Shown here: positions 11,233-20,434 of the stretch, in pieces
Numbering within the stretch: position 1 is the stretch's first letter
Layout of the letters: each line of letters opens with the position of its first letter
Translations under genes and position numbers: made by a program
The notes under the pieces: generated by a model
Told to the model about the DNA's origin: nothing
Databases searched by the model: none
Seen by the model: only the letters and a program-made list of their open reading frames with translations
Assembly: GCA_913055855.1 (NCBI GenBank)
Contig: CAJXKW010000012.1
Coordinates: forward strand, 1-37,408
Reading direction: 5' to 3'
DNA from: an uncultured Limimonas sp.
Lineage (GTDB): Bacteria > Pseudomonadota > Alphaproteobacteria > Kiloniellales > Rhodovibrionaceae
Length of the DNA stretch: 37,408 nucleotides

Positions 11233-11517
11233 CTCGAAATTCCCCCCGACAACGGAACGCACCCAGCCCGGACGGGCTGGCGCGGCTGCGGGCTCTCGTG
11301 CTGCTTACGAGCCGCCCCGGATCGAAAGCGTCGCGGGGATAACACAGGGTTCCGGGCCTTGCAACATGGCCGGCCCGCGCCCGCACACACCGTTCTGTTG
11401 CGCCCGCCGTCCCCGCGCCGGGATGCCTGTGCCACATATACGTTTCGTCTCAGCGACCGGTATGCAAGACTGCCCGAAAGAACAGCCCCATCGACGGGAT
11501 AGCGGGAGGCAGCAGCC

Positions 11518-11904
11518 ATGGCGCTTTCCAGGACCTTCAAGGAAACCGTCTGCGCGCGGGCGCAGCACGATCCGGCCTATCGCGACCGTATGCTGCAGGA
11601 GGCGGTCCAGACCCTGGTCGCGGGCGACATGGAAACGGCGAAGTCGCTGCTTCAGCTCTACGTCAACGCCACCGTGGGGTTCCAGGAGCTGGGCCGGGCC
11701 ATGGACATGGCGCCGCAGAGCCTCACGCGCATGCTCGGCCCCGACGGCAATCCGCGCGCCAACAACCTGTGCGCCATGCTGGCGTTCCTGCAGGCGCACG
11801 CGGGGGCCGAAATCACCGTGGACGTGCGCCGGACCCGGGAATCGGCCGACGGCGGCGACCCCGCCCCGGCCGAAGGCGGCAGCGAGCCGGTTGGCGCGGC
11901 GTAA
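11518..11904 (+). CDS. Orphan HTH regulator, antitoxin-like
   Basis: 128 residues from ATG 11518, with GGGAGG 9 bases upstream. MALSRTFKETVCARAQHDPA and the DMETAKSLLQLYVNATVGFQ stretch are followed by the HTH ELGRAMDMAPQSLTRMLGPD (about 56-76) and GNPRANNLCAMLAFLQ. This is the pattern of the HigA/HI1420-type regulators found as antidote proteins beside small toxins. No toxin gene is adjacent: atpH is divergent upstream and priA convergent downstream with 16 bases between. It is therefore either an orphan antitoxin or a local regulator. Confidence 0.75.
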   Translation: MALSRTFKETVCARAQHDPAYRDRMLQEAVQTLVAGDMETAKSLLQLYVNATVGFQELGRAMDMAPQSLTRMLGPDGNPRANNLCAMLAFLQAHAGAEITVDVRRTRESADGGDPAPAEGGSEPVGAA

Positions 11905-11920
11905 GCGTCACAGGAAAACG

Positions 11921-14194
11921 TCACAGGAAATTGTACGGGTCCACGTCGACGCTCAGGCGTGCCTTGGCCGGCACGCGTACCTCAGCGAGCCAGTCCCGGA
12001 GCACCGTCTGCGGCGCCAGATCGCGCCGCGTGCGCAGCAGCAGGCGCCGCCGGTAGCGCCCGCGCAGCACCGCCAGCGGCGCCGGCGCCGGGCCCAGGAC
12101 CTCGACCCCTTCCCGCTGCGGGGCCGTTTTGGCCAGGTCGCGCGCCAGGGCGTCGGCCGTCTCGGCGTCCGGGCCGGACACGACCAGCGCGACCAGCCGG
12201 GCGAACGGCGGCATGCCCGCTTCGCGGCGATTCTGCGCCTCCACGTCCAGGAAGCGATCGCGGTCGTGCGCCACCAGGGCCTGCATGACCTCGTGATTCG
12301 GCTCGTAGGTCTGGAGAAGCACCTGCCCCGGCCGCTCGGCGCGTCCGGCACGCCCGGCGACCTGGTGCAGGAGCTGGTAGGTGCGCTCGCCCGCGCGCAG
12401 ATCGCCGCCGGACAGCCCCAGGTCGGCGTCGACCACGCCCACCAGCGTCAGATCCGGAAAGTGGTGGCCCTTGGCCACGATCTGGGTGCCCACGAGGATG
12501 TCCACCTCGCGGTTGCGCACGGATTCGACGAAACGCGCCGCCGCATCCGGCCCGGTGACGGTGTCGCTGGCCAGCATCTGCACCCGCGCGGCCGGAAAGA
12601 GCGCGCTTACTTCCTCGGCGACGCGCTCCACGCCGGGGCCGCAGGCGGCGAAGCTGTCGGCCGTGCCGCACTCGGGACAGGTTTCGGGGCGCGGCTGGGC
12701 AAAGCCGCAGTGGTGGCACTGCAGCCGGCCGAGCAGCCGGTGTTCGACCAGCCAGGCCGTGCAGTAGGGACATTGCAGCCGGTGCCCGCAGCCCCGGCAC
12801 AGGGTCAGCGGCGCATAGCCCCGGCGGTTCAGGAAGAGCATCGCCTGCTCGCCCGCATCCAGCGTCGCCTGGATCCCCTGCCGCAGGCGCGGGGCGAGAT
12901 ACGAGGTGCCGTGCCCCTGGATGGGCGGCGGGCGCTCGCCGCGCATGTCGACCGTTTCCACCTCGGGCAGCGCCGCCCCGGCGTGCCGGCTGGGCAGGTG
13001 CAGGCTGTCGTAGCGCCCGGCGCGCACATTCGCCACGGATTCGAGCGCGGGCGTGGCGGAGACCAGCACCGCCGGGATGTCGCCCATGCGCGCGCGGACC
13101 ACGGCCATGTCGCGCGCATGGTAGGGCACGCCCTCGTCCTGCTTGAACGAGGCGTCGTGTTCCTCGTCCACGACGATCAGGCCCAGATCGGGAAACGGCA
13201 GGAACAGCGCCGAGCGCGCGCCCACCACCACGGGCGCCTCGCCGCGCGCCACGGCACGCCAGGTGTTGCGCCGCTGCGCCGTGGTCAGGTCGGAGTGCCA
13301 GACCGCCGGCTCGGCGCCGAAACGCGCGGCAAAGCGTTCCAGAACCTGCGCCGACAGGGCGATCTCCGGCAGTAGCACCAGCGCCTGCCGGCCTTCCCGG
13401 AGCGCGGCGCGCACGGCTTCCAGGTAGACTTCCGTCTTGCCCGAGCCGGTGACGCCGTCGAGCAGGGTCACGCCGAATCCCCCGGCACGCACCTTGGCCT
13501 GCAGGTCCTCGGCGGCGCGCCCCTGCGTCCCGGAGAGGGCGGGCCCGTGGCGTTCGACCGCCTCGGGCCAGACGGCCGCCCCCGGATAGAGCGCGACGCG
13601 CTCGAGCACGCCGGCGTCCGCGAGTCCCTTGACCACGCCGGTGCTGCACCCCGCCTCGCGCGCCAGGTCGGTCGCCGTCCGCGGCGGACCGTCGGCGAGG
13701 ACGTCGAGCACACGCTTGCGCGCCGCGGTCATGCGCGCGCCCAGCGTCTCGGGATCGGCACCGCTGTGCGCATAGGCCACGGTGGGCGGCGGCGGCGCCA
13801 GCGCGGCGGGCACGGACAGCGCCATCTTGAGAACCGCACCCAGCGGCGCGAGGTAGTAGCGCGCCACCCACTCGACGAAGCGCCGCGAGACCGCCGGAAG
13901 CGGCGGTGCGTCGAAGCAACGCTGGACCTGCTTGAGCTTGTCCGCCGGGACCTCGCTGTCGGGCGGGTCGCAGGCCCAGACGACCCCGGGGAGGTGCCGG
14001 CTCCCCAGGGGTACCTCCACGATCGCCCCTTCCGCGATGGCCATGTCCGGCGGCACGGCGTAATCGTAGGGGCCCTCAACCGGCACCGGGAGGGCCACAC
14101 GGGCGCGCCGGGCCGCGTCCGCGTCGGCGGCGAACAGCCCGGGCGGCGTCGCATGGGCGTCGGGGGACGCGGCCTTGGCGCGTCGGGCGGCCAT
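11921..14194 (-). CDS. priA: Primosomal helicase PriA (replication restart)
   Basis: 3'-5' DNA helicase that reloads the replisome at stalled forks. 757 residues. The N-terminal 3' binding domain begins VALPVPVEGPYDYAVPPD (about 33-50). Motif I is GVTGSGKTEVYL (247-258), motif II VVDEEHDASFKQ (341-352), motif III LVSATPALES (377-386). The zinc-binding insert has eight cysteines: 466, 469, 475, 478, 493, 496, 506 and 509. GTQIVAKGHHFPDLTLVGVV and QVAGRAGRAERPG are motifs V and VI. Its neighbours (atp operon one side, fsa divergent on the other) are the usual alphaproteobacterial context. Confidence 0.97.
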   Translation of the reverse strand: MAARRAKAASPDAHATPPGLFAADADAARRARVALPVPVEGPYDYAVPPDMAIAEGAIVEVPLGSRHLPGVVWACDPPDSEVPADKLKQVQRCFDAPPLPAVSRRFVEWVARYYLAPLGAVLKMALSVPAALAPPPPTVAYAHSGADPETLGARMTAARKRVLDVLADGPPRTATDLAREAGCSTGVVKGLADAGVLERVALYPGAAVWPEAVERHGPALSGTQGRAAEDLQAKVRAGGFGVTLLDGVTGSGKTEVYLEAVRAALREGRQALVLLPEIALSAQVLERFAARFGAEPAVWHSDLTTAQRRNTWRAVARGEAPVVVGARSALFLPFPDLGLIVVDEEHDASFKQDEGVPYHARDMAVVRARMGDIPAVLVSATPALESVANVRAGRYDSLHLPSRHAGAALPEVETVDMRGERPPPIQGHGTSYLAPRLRQGIQATLDAGEQAMLFLNRRGYAPLTLCRGCGHRLQCPYCTAWLVEHRLLGRLQCHHCGFAQPRPETCPECGTADSFAACGPGVERVAEEVSALFPAARVQMLASDTVTGPDAAARFVESVRNREVDILVGTQIVAKGHHFPDLTLVGVVDADLGLSGGDLRAGERTYQLLHQVAGRAGRAERPGQVLLQTYEPNHEVMQALVAHDRDRFLDVEAQNRREAGMPPFARLVALVVSGPDAETADALARDLAKTAPQREGVEVLGPAPAPLAVLRGRYRRRLLLRTRRDLAPQTVLRDWLAEVRVPAKARLSVDVDPYNFL

Positions 14195-14274
14195 CGGCTA
14201 CACTCTCGATCGTCGCAGCACGCGGGCGGGTCAACCGTCCGCGCCGCGAACTCTAGATCAGGACACGCACACGC

Positions 14275-14961
14275 ATGAAGTTCTTCATCGATACGGCGGA
14301 CGTGGCGGAGATCCGCGACCTCGCCGCGACCGGCCTCGTCGACGGCGTCACCACGAATCCCTCGCTGATCGCCAAGACGGGCCGCGATTTCTTCGAGGTT
14401 TTGGGCGAGATCTGCGGCCTCGTCGACGGGCCGGTGAGCGCGGAGGTCGCCGCCACGGATGCCGAGACCATCGTCGCCGAGGGGCGCGCGCTCGCCGCCG
14501 TGGCACCCAATGTCGTGGTCAAGACGCCCCTGACGCCGGACGGCCTGAAGGCCTGCCGCACGCTTACCGAGGAAGGCACGCCGGTCAACGTGACCCTGTG
14601 CTTCTCCGCCGCGCAGGCGCTGCTCGCGGCGAAGGCGGGGGCCGCCTACATCTCGCCGTTCATCGGCCGGCTGGACGACATCGGTGCCGACGGCATGCAG
14701 CTCGTCCACGACATCACCGAACTCTACGGCGCGCAGCCCGAGATCGAGACGCAGGTGCTCGTCGCCTCGGTGCGCCACACCATGCACGTCGTCGATGCCG
14801 CCAAGATGGGCGCCGACGTCGCCACCCTTCCGCCCAAGGTCCTGCGCGGCATGTTCGACCATCCGCTGACCGACAAGGGTCTGGAAGCCTTCCTCGCCGA
14901 CTGGCGCAAGACCGGGCAGTCCATCCTGAGCGGCACGGCCAAGGGACGCGCCGCCGAATGA
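14275..14961 (+). CDS. fsa: Fructose-6-phosphate aldolase / TalC-like transaldolase
   Basis: 228 residues, typical of the small TalC/FSA class. It acts on C-C bonds of sugar phosphates through a Schiff base on Lys83 ([17 protein letters not shown]). Other class features are [31 protein letters not shown], and [17 protein letters not shown]. Sequence alone does not separate FSA activity from transaldolase activity, so the symbol is provisional. The stop overlaps the next start (ATGA), so it forms an operon with the DUF484 gene and xerC. Confidence 0.93.
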   Translation: MKFFIDTADVAEIRDLAATGLVDGVTTNPSLIAKTGRDFFEVLGEICGLVDGPVSAEVAATDAETIVAEGRALAAVAPNVVVKTPLTPDGLKACRTLTEEGTPVNVTLCFSAAQALLAAKAGAAYISPFIGRLDDIGADGMQLVHDITELYGAQPEIETQVLVASVRHTMHVVDAAKMGADVATLPPKVLRGMFDHPLTDKGLEAFLADWRKTGQSILSGTAKGRAAE

Positions 14962-15683
14962 CCCGCAAGCGCCACGACGAAGCCCCGGAGACGGCCGTCG
15001 AGCCGGCGGGCCTGGACGACGCCACGGTCGCCGCGTATCTGCGCCGCAATCCGGAGTTCCTGCAGCGCAATCCGGCGGTGCTCGACGTGCTCCAGGCGCC
15101 CCGGCGCGACTTCGGCGAGGGCGTGGTCGACTTCCAGAGCGCCATGATGGAGCGCCTGCGCGGCGAGCTGGCGCGCCTGCGCGAGAGCCGGGACGACCTG
15201 ATCCAAACCGGCCGCGCCAACATGAACACCCAGACCCGCATTCACGAGGCGGTGCTGGCCCTGTTGCGCGCCAAGAGCTTCGAGCACCTCATCGAGACCG
15301 TGACCACCGACCTGGTGGTCATGCTCGACCTCGACGCCATCACGATCTGCGTCGAGCACGCGCCCGACGCGCCGACCGCCCAGGTGCGCCGCGGCGTACG
15401 CCAGCTCTCGCCGGGCACGGTGGACCGCCTGCTGGGCGACGAGCGCGACCACCTGCTGGTCGCGGAGTTGACGGGTTCGAGCCAGATCTTCGGCGAGGCG
15501 GCCCAGTTGGTCCAGTCCGCCGCCCTGCTGCGCCTGGAGATTCCGGGTGCGCCCACGGCCCTGCTCGCCCTGGGCTCGCGCACGCCGGGGCATTTCGATC
15601 CGAGCCAGGGCACCGAATTCCTGCGCTTCATGGCGAGCGCACTGGCGCTGACCATCCGGCGATGGCTGGAACTGCCGGCCTAG
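14958..15683 (+). CDS. DUF484 family protein (GAF-like)
   Basis: 241 residues. Opening [20 protein letters not shown], then [20 protein letters not shown] as a coiled coil, then a GAF-like domain (about 105-235) with [20 protein letters not shown] and a final [23 protein letters not shown]484 proteins are usually encoded just before xerC, as here; their biochemical role is not established. Overlaps fsa by 4 bases and xerC by 22 bases. Confidence 0.9.
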   Translation: MTRKRHDEAPETAVEPAGLDDATVAAYLRRNPEFLQRNPAVLDVLQAPRRDFGEGVVDFQSAMMERLRGELARLRESRDDLIQTGRANMNTQTRIHEAVLALLRAKSFEHLIETVTTDLVVMLDLDAITICVEHAPDAPTAQVRRGVRQLSPGTVDRLLGDERDHLLVAELTGSSQIFGEAAQLVQSAALLRLEIPGAPTALLALGSRTPGHFDPSQGTEFLRFMASALALTIRRWLELPA

Positions 15684-16627
15684 ACGGGGTTCCCACCGTC
15701 ACCACGCCCGTCCAGGGCGACCTGCGCGCGGCGATCGACGCCTGGCGCGCCTGGCTGACTTTCGAAAAGCGCGCCTCGCCGCGCACCCGGGACGCGTACA
15801 TCCGGGACCTCGACAGCTTCCTGACGTTCCTGAACGCATACCTCGGCGGACCCGTCGGCCTGGCCGAGCTGCGCGCGCTGACGGTGGCGGATTTCCGCGC
15901 GTGGCTGGCGGATCGCCAGCGCCGCGGCTTGAAGCGCACCTCGACCGCGCGCGCGGTGTCCACGCTGCGCCAGGTGTTCGCCTGGCTGGCGCGCAACGAC
16001 TACGCCGCCAACACCGCCATCAAGGGTGTGCGCGCGCCCAAGCAGCCGCGCCACGTGCCCCGGGCGCTCACGGCCGAGGACGCCAACGAGGTCCTGCGCG
16101 CCATCGACGAGCTGGCCAGCGCGCCCTGGATTGCGCGGCGCGATGTCGCCGTCCTGCTGCTGCTCTACGGCTGCGGCCTGCGCGTGGGCGAGGCGCTGAG
16201 CCTCACGCGCGCCGAAGCGCCCACGGAAGCCGACGCGACGCTCACCATCACCGGCAAGGGTGCCAAGGAGCGCCGGGTGCCCCTGCTGCCCATCGTGGGC
16301 CGGGCGGTGCAGGCCTACCTCGCTGCCTGCCCCTACCCGCTGCCCGCCGACGGCCCGCTGTTCCTGGGCGCGCGCGGGGGGGCCCTGTCCGCCCGCCGGC
16401 TCCAGGAACGGCTGCAGCAGATCCGGGGCATGCTCGGGCTGTCGGAATCGGCGACACCGCACGCGCTGCGCCACACCTTCGCCACCCAGCTGCTCAGCCG
16501 CGGCGGCGACCTGCGGGCGGTGCAGGAGTTGCTGGGCCACGCCTCGCTGTCCACCACCCAGCGCTACACGGCCGTCGAGGACGCCCAGCTCAAGCGTATC
16601 TACGACAAGAGCCATCCGCGGGCATAG
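15662..16627 (+). CDS. xerC: Tyrosine recombinase XerC
   Basis: Resolves chromosome dimers at dif together with XerD at division. 321 residues. The N-terminal SAM-like domain (about 20-115) is followed by the catalytic core: R174 (CGLRVGEALSL), K199 (TGKGAKERRVP), H267 and R270 (HALRHTFATQLL), H293 (LLGHASLSTTQ) and the nucleophile Y302. All are present. The position after DUF484 marks it as the housekeeping XerC rather than a phage integrase. Confidence 0.95.
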   Translation: MAGTAGLDGVPTVTTPVQGDLRAAIDAWRAWLTFEKRASPRTRDAYIRDLDSFLTFLNAYLGGPVGLAELRALTVADFRAWLADRQRRGLKRTSTARAVSTLRQVFAWLARNDYAANTAIKGVRAPKQPRHVPRALTAEDANEVLRAIDELASAPWIARRDVAVLLLLYGCGLRVGEALSLTRAEAPTEADATLTITGKGAKERRVPLLPIVGRAVQAYLAACPYPLPADGPLFLGARGGALSARRLQERLQQIRGMLGLSESATPHALRHTFATQLLSRGGDLRAVQELLGHASLSTTQRYTAVEDAQLKRIYDKSHPRA

Positions 16628-16628
16628 G

Positions 16629-16652
16629 GCGGGGCCACCTTGGTGGACCCGC
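16629..16652. terminator. Hairpin between convergent xerC and HAD genes
   Basis: GCGGGGCCACC and GGTGGACCCGC form a stem of about 10 pairs with one bulge on each side and a 2-base tip. It lies directly after xerC and 63 bases past the end of the convergent HAD gene. No U-run; may serve both directions. Confidence 0.4.
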
Positions 16653-16715
16653 CATCGGGTACGTCATGGTGGACGGATCCGCGGAAACCCGGCCCGGCGC
16701 AAGGCCGCCCCTGCA

Positions 16716-17594
16716 TCACCACCGAAGCGCCGGCAGCGCGGCGGTGGGCCAGACGCCCTCGCCGGCGCAGAGTTCCGTGAGCGCGTGCCCGCTGGGCCGT
16801 TCGCCCATGCGCACGCCCAGCGCCTGCGCGTGGATGCCCCCGGTCACCAGGATGCCCGCCATGCCCATGGCGTTCGCCCCGGCCATGTCGGTGTGCAGGG
16901 AGTCGCCGATGGCCGCGACGCGCGCCGGATCGGGGTTGTCCAACAGGTCGAAGCAGGTGCGATAGATCGGCGGGTGCGGCTTGCCGTGATAAACCACCTC
17001 GCCGCCCAGTTCGGCGTAGTGCTGCGCCACTGCGCCGGCACAGAGTTCGCGCACCTCGCCGCGCATGACCACCTTGTCCGGGTTGGCGCAGATCATGGGC
17101 AGCCCCCGGCTCACCGCGCGCTGGAGCAGTGGGACGAGCGGCGTGGTCGTGCGCTCGTCGTTGGGCGGACCGGTGTTCAGGATGAAATCGGCGTCCTCGA
17201 TCGCCGCCACACGTTCCGCATCCACGGACTCGCGCATCTCGCGATCGCGCTCGGGGCCCAGATGGTACATGCGCCGGCCCAGCCGGCGGTACCAGTCGGT
17301 GGACCGGTGCGCGAGGTGACGCCACGTGTCCTCGCCCGACGACATCAGGTGGTCGTACGCGTCATCGGGAATGCCCAGGTCGCGCATCTTCGCCGCCACC
17401 TGGGCCGCCGGGCGGGGCGCGTTGGAGAGCACCACGAGCGGCTTGCCGCGTGCCTGGAGCGCACGCAGGCACGCCACCGCATCGGGATAGGCGCGCACGC
17501 CGTCGTGCAGAACGCCCCAGAGATCGAGAATGAAGGCGTCATAGGCGTCCGCCAGGGCGGACAGCCCGTCGTGGACCGTCAGATGATGGCGCAT
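16716..17594 (-). CDS. HAD-IIA family phosphatase (TIGR01459-like)
   Basis: 292 residues. Motif I AFILDLWGVLHDGVRAYPDA carries the nucleophile Asp and the second Asp is replaced by a typical WGVLHDG variant; motif II is VVLSNAPRP (Ser/Thr position), and motif IV IGDSLHTDMAGANAMGM. This is the alphaproteobacterial HAD-IIA group with an unknown substrate. It stands alone on the minus strand, convergent with xerC. Confidence 0.9.
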   Translation of the reverse strand: MRHHLTVHDGLSALADAYDAFILDLWGVLHDGVRAYPDAVACLRALQARGKPLVVLSNAPRPAAQVAAKMRDLGIPDDAYDHLMSSGEDTWRHLAHRSTDWYRRLGRRMYHLGPERDREMRESVDAERVAAIEDADFILNTGPPNDERTTTPLVPLLQRAVSRGLPMICANPDKVVMRGEVRELCAGAVAQHYAELGGEVVYHGKPHPPIYRTCFDLLDNPDPARVAAIGDSLHTDMAGANAMGMAGILVTGGIHAQALGVRMGERPSGHALTELCAGEGVWPTAALPALRW

Positions 17595-17747
17595 GAGCAG
17601 GCGTGATCAACTTTCGAAGCACGGTGAAAGACAGCCCCGTCCGGCAGTGGGTGCCGCGGGGCCCGCGCCTCGATACATGACCCCCGTGCGCCGCCATGCA
17701 ACCCCGGCCGTGTGACACCCCGGCCGCGGCGCCGCCGGCGCGCGCGA

Positions 17748-18614
17748 TCAGCGCTCCTCGTCGTGGCCGAAACTGTCGGACAGCGCGGTCAGGACGTACT
17801 CGGCCCAGTCGCGCTCGAACGCGGACATGCGATTGAGCATGGTGACCACGCTCGTCAGCGGGTCGTGGCGCATCAGCGCCTCGCCCTCCTTGGTCAGGTT
17901 CACCGCCCCGCGGAAGCTGTGCTTTTGTAGATAGCCCTTGCCCACGAGCGTGGAGACCGTTGTGGAGGCGGTGCCCATGGTGGTGTGGTGGGCCTTGGCG
18001 AAGCCGGTCAGGGAGCGCGCTTCGGGCGGCGCGAGCTTGAAGTAACGCAGCGCCGACCACTGCGCGGGATGCATGCCCTGGCGGTAGTTCTCCCGGATGT
18101 AGCGGCGCAGCAGGGTCTCCATCCGAAGCGCGATGCGCTGGCTCTGCGAGACCTCGGCACCGCCGGCCGGGGCCACCAGGCTCTCCAGCCTGCGGTCGAT
18201 GACGATGAGCACTTCGCCCTCGGCGTCCAGCTCCGCCCAGGCGGGTACGCGCACCACCGTGCTTTCCACGCGCAGGTATGTCCCGTCCTTCTTCAGGACC
18301 TCGCGCGTGACCACGGCGTACCCCGCCTGGTCCAGGCGCTCCTGCAGCGACTCCCGGCTGCTTCCGTCCGCCTCGGCTTCCAACTGGGGCATGCGCACGT
18401 TCTGCACGTCCGCCGCCGCGTAGCCCGTCATATCCAGCCACGCCGCATTGGCACGCAGAACGCGCCCGAAGATCGCTGAGCCGGCGAGCTGGACCACAAG
18501 CGCGGGCTGACTGAGCCCGTTGGGACAATCACGCAGGGCTTGCGGATCGCTCAGACATTGCCGGAATATCTCGGAGATGAGCTTTGCGGTGTCGTCGGTC
18601 GTCAGGTCGGACAT
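17748..18614 (-). CDS. PAS-domain plus MarR-type transcription factor
   Basis: 288 residues from ATG 18614; the frame stays open for 60 more codons upstream but that DNA is A/T-rich and looks like promoter. Residues about 35-150 are PAS-like (ILRANAAWLDMTGYAAADVQ pattern, REVLKKDGTYLRVESTVVRV). Residues about 165-285 form a MarR-type winged helix: WSALRYFKLAPPEARSLTGF, HHTTMGTASTTVSTLVGKGY, then LTKEGEALMRHDPLTSVVTM. The fusion suggests a one-component sensor whose PAS domain controls DNA binding. The signal is unknown. Transcribed after pyrD on the same strand but with a 240-base gap, so probably its own promoter. Confidence 0.82.
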   Translation of the reverse strand: MSDLTTDDTAKLISEIFRQCLSDPQALRDCPNGLSQPALVVQLAGSAIFGRVLRANAAWLDMTGYAAADVQNVRMPQLEAEADGSSRESLQERLDQAGYAVVTREVLKKDGTYLRVESTVVRVPAWAELDAEGEVLIVIDRRLESLVAPAGGAEVSQSQRIALRMETLLRRYIRENYRQGMHPAQWSALRYFKLAPPEARSLTGFAKAHHTTMGTASTTVSTLVGKGYLQKHSFRGAVNLTKEGEALMRHDPLTSVVTMLNRMSAFERDWAEYVLTALSDSFGHDEER

Positions 18615-18760
18615 GGACAACGTGGTTTTGTTTTTTACGCCGTGAACCTTGAACAGCTTGGCACATACCACGAGACAAAAGAAAGTCCCAAATATTTTTC
18701 CTCTCAAAAATTTAGTAATGTGTGATACCGCTGAGACGAAGGAGCCGGAAGATGACCGCG
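18615..18760 (-). promoter_or_regulatory. A/T-rich upstream region of the PAS-MarR gene
   Basis: A markedly A/T-rich stretch in otherwise GC-rich DNA, with T and A runs at about 18,630 and 18,690-18,715. It directly precedes the PAS-MarR start and probably holds its promoter and possibly an autoregulatory operator. I cannot fix the -35 and -10 boxes with confidence. Confidence 0.4.
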
Positions 18761-18855
18761 CTGAAACGAAGTCACGGCGGGAACAATACTGCATTTAATT
18801 TGAAGGCCGGGGAGTGACGCGTGGAACCATCAAACCCCGAAAACGTTTGGCGGCC

Positions 18856-19917
18856 TTATGCGTCGCGTCCGACCAGTGCCGCAACGCTGGAACAGTTCGC
18901 CGAACGCATGTCTTTGGAGAGACCGTTGAGAATATCCGTTATCACCTCCGGACCACGGTAGATGAAACTTGTGTAAAGTTGCACCAGCGACGCACCGGCG
19001 CGGATCTTGGCCAGGGCTGTCTCGGCATTTTCCACGCCACCGACACCGATCAGCGGCACCTGTCCCTCGGTGAGCCGATACATGTGGCGCAGACGATCGG
19101 TCGCCAGACCGAAAAGGGGGCGCCCACTCAGCCCGCCAGCCTCAGCGGCATTAACATCGGTTAAGTCGTCCGGACGGGTGACTGTGGTATTGGAGACAAT
19201 CAGGCCGTCGAGGCTCGGTCCCCGAGCCGTTTCGGCAATCGCCTCCATGTCCGCCTCAGTCACGTCCGGCGCCATTTTCAGCAATAGCGGCGGCTGCTGG
19301 CCTCGCGGCAGTGCGTCCCGCGCTTCGCCGACCCGCGCGAGAAGCGTATCCAGTTGCGCGCGCGATTGAAGGGCCCGCAAGCCCGGCGTGTTGGGCGAGG
19401 AGACATTGACCACCAGGTAGTCCGCCAGCGGCCCCAGCCGGGCCACCCCGGCGGCATAATCGGAAGCCGAATCGGCCGTTTCCTTGTTCTTCCCAAGGTT
19501 GATGCCGACGATGCCGCCGGGATGGCGGGCGCGGAAGGCGCGGAGGTTGCGCTCGGCCACGTCCAGCCCGCGGCTGTTGAAGCCCAGGCGGTTGATGACG
19601 CCACGGTCCGCGGGCAGCCGGAACACCCGCGGCCGCGGGTTCCCGGGCTGCGGCCGCGGGGTGACGCTGCCCACCTCGACGAATCCGAAGCCCAGGTCGA
19701 GCAGCGGCCCCACGGCCTCGGCGTCCTTGTCGAATCCGGCGGCCAATCCGACCGGATGGGGAAACGGCAGGCCCCACAGGGTCTGCGCCAGCGCCGGGTC
19801 GGCGGGCACGCACGGACGCGGCACCACGCCATGGCGCAGCGCCCAGACGGTCAGGCGATGCGCGCGCTCGGGCGCCAGCCGGTGAAGCAGCGGACGGGCG
19901 AGCGAAAACATGGCCAC
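18856..19917 (-). CDS. pyrD: Dihydroorotate dehydrogenase, quinone-dependent (class 2)
   Basis: Membrane-associated flavoenzyme oxidising dihydroorotate to orotate with quinone as acceptor, the fourth step of pyrimidine synthesis. 353 residues. N-terminal helical membrane-anchor extension (about 1-45) marks class 2. GLAAGFDKDAEAVGPLLDLG, RLGFNSRG, GINLGKNKET, and NVSSPNTPGLR with the catalytic Ser are present, then LLKMAPDVTEADM, SNTTVTRPD, and GVGGVENAETALAKIRAGAS for FMN phosphate. Start GTG 19917 (GGAGG 9 bases upstream) or ATG 19911. Its upstream side is phage DNA beginning within 60 bases. Confidence 0.96.
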   Translation of the reverse strand: MAMFSLARPLLHRLAPERAHRLTVWALRHGVVPRPCVPADPALAQTLWGLPFPHPVGLAAGFDKDAEAVGPLLDLGFGFVEVGSVTPRPQPGNPRPRVFRLPADRGVINRLGFNSRGLDVAERNLRAFRARHPGGIVGINLGKNKETADSASDYAAGVARLGPLADYLVVNVSSPNTPGLRALQSRAQLDTLLARVGEARDALPRGQQPPLLLKMAPDVTEADMEAIAETARGPSLDGLIVSNTTVTRPDDLTDVNAAEAGGLSGRPLFGLATDRLRHMYRLTEGQVPLIGVGGVENAETALAKIRAGASLVQLYTSFIYRGPEVITDILNGLSKDMRSANCSSVAALVGRDA

Positions 19918-19977
19918 GGGCCTAGGCCTCCCTTGCCACGCTCGGCCGCAGGGCGGTCGGGGTATTCCTTCGGGTCA

Positions 19978-20433
19978 TCACCGTCCGCATAGCGCAGCCG
20001 GCCCGGCAGCGCCAGCGCGGGCAGGCCCGCCGGCCCGGTAGAAGACGAACCCGGCCACCTCGCCGAGCGGCTTTCGCCCATCGGCCCATGCCGGCCGCGC
20101 GGTCTCCCGGTGATAGGCCGCCGCCCCCGCAACCGGCGTGGCGAGCGTTCCCGCGAGCGCGCGCCGGGCAATGCGCCGGCATCGCGCGAAACGTTCGGAT
20201 TCCGCACGGTCAAGCTCCGCGGTCCGGGCGAAGCGTGCCGGGTCGCGCCGCGCCAGCCGGTTCGCCTCGGCCGCGGCCAGCGCCTCCAGGGTACGCACCG
20301 ATTCGCCGTGATACGCCGTGGCCAGGCGCGCGGCGATGCGCGTCGCCGCATCGGCGGCGTCGGTGTCCGGCGGCCCGGGATACAGCGGGGTCAGCTTGCG
20401 CGGGCGGGTGGTTGCGGCTGCGCGCGCGACCAT
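19978..20433 (-). CDS. SleB-like phage endolysin (cell wall hydrolase)
   Basis: 151 residues. The middle (about 34-60, AARLATAYHGESVRTLEAL then EANRLARRD) corresponds to the start of the SleB/hydrolase_2 domain, and AAAYHRETARPAWADGR with EVAGFVFYRAG (about 108-138) is the diagnostic C-terminal part (family GAxxYH...PxW...HxFYR). Such proteins cleave peptidoglycan and serve as lysins in prophages and gene transfer agents. No signal peptide, so release would need a holin. Ends the late operon; the next gene downstream on the same strand is pyrD. The assignment is by pattern, and the domain is short. Confidence 0.65.
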   Translation of the reverse strand: MVARAAATTRPRKLTPLYPGPPDTDAADAATRIAARLATAYHGESVRTLEALAAAEANRLARRDPARFARTAELDRAESERFARCRRIARRALAGTLATPVAGAAAYHRETARPAWADGRKPLGEVAGFVFYRAGGPARAGAAGPAALCGR

Positions 20434-20434
20434 G

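Noticed and set aside
15662..16627. xerC as the prophage integrase
   Set aside because: It follows DUF484 in the normal housekeeping cluster and is 3.3 kb from the phage DNA with pyrD between.
18615..18794. Sixty extra N-terminal codons for the PAS-MarR protein
   Set aside because: The DNA is A/T-rich with promoter-like runs, and the added text has no domain similarity.
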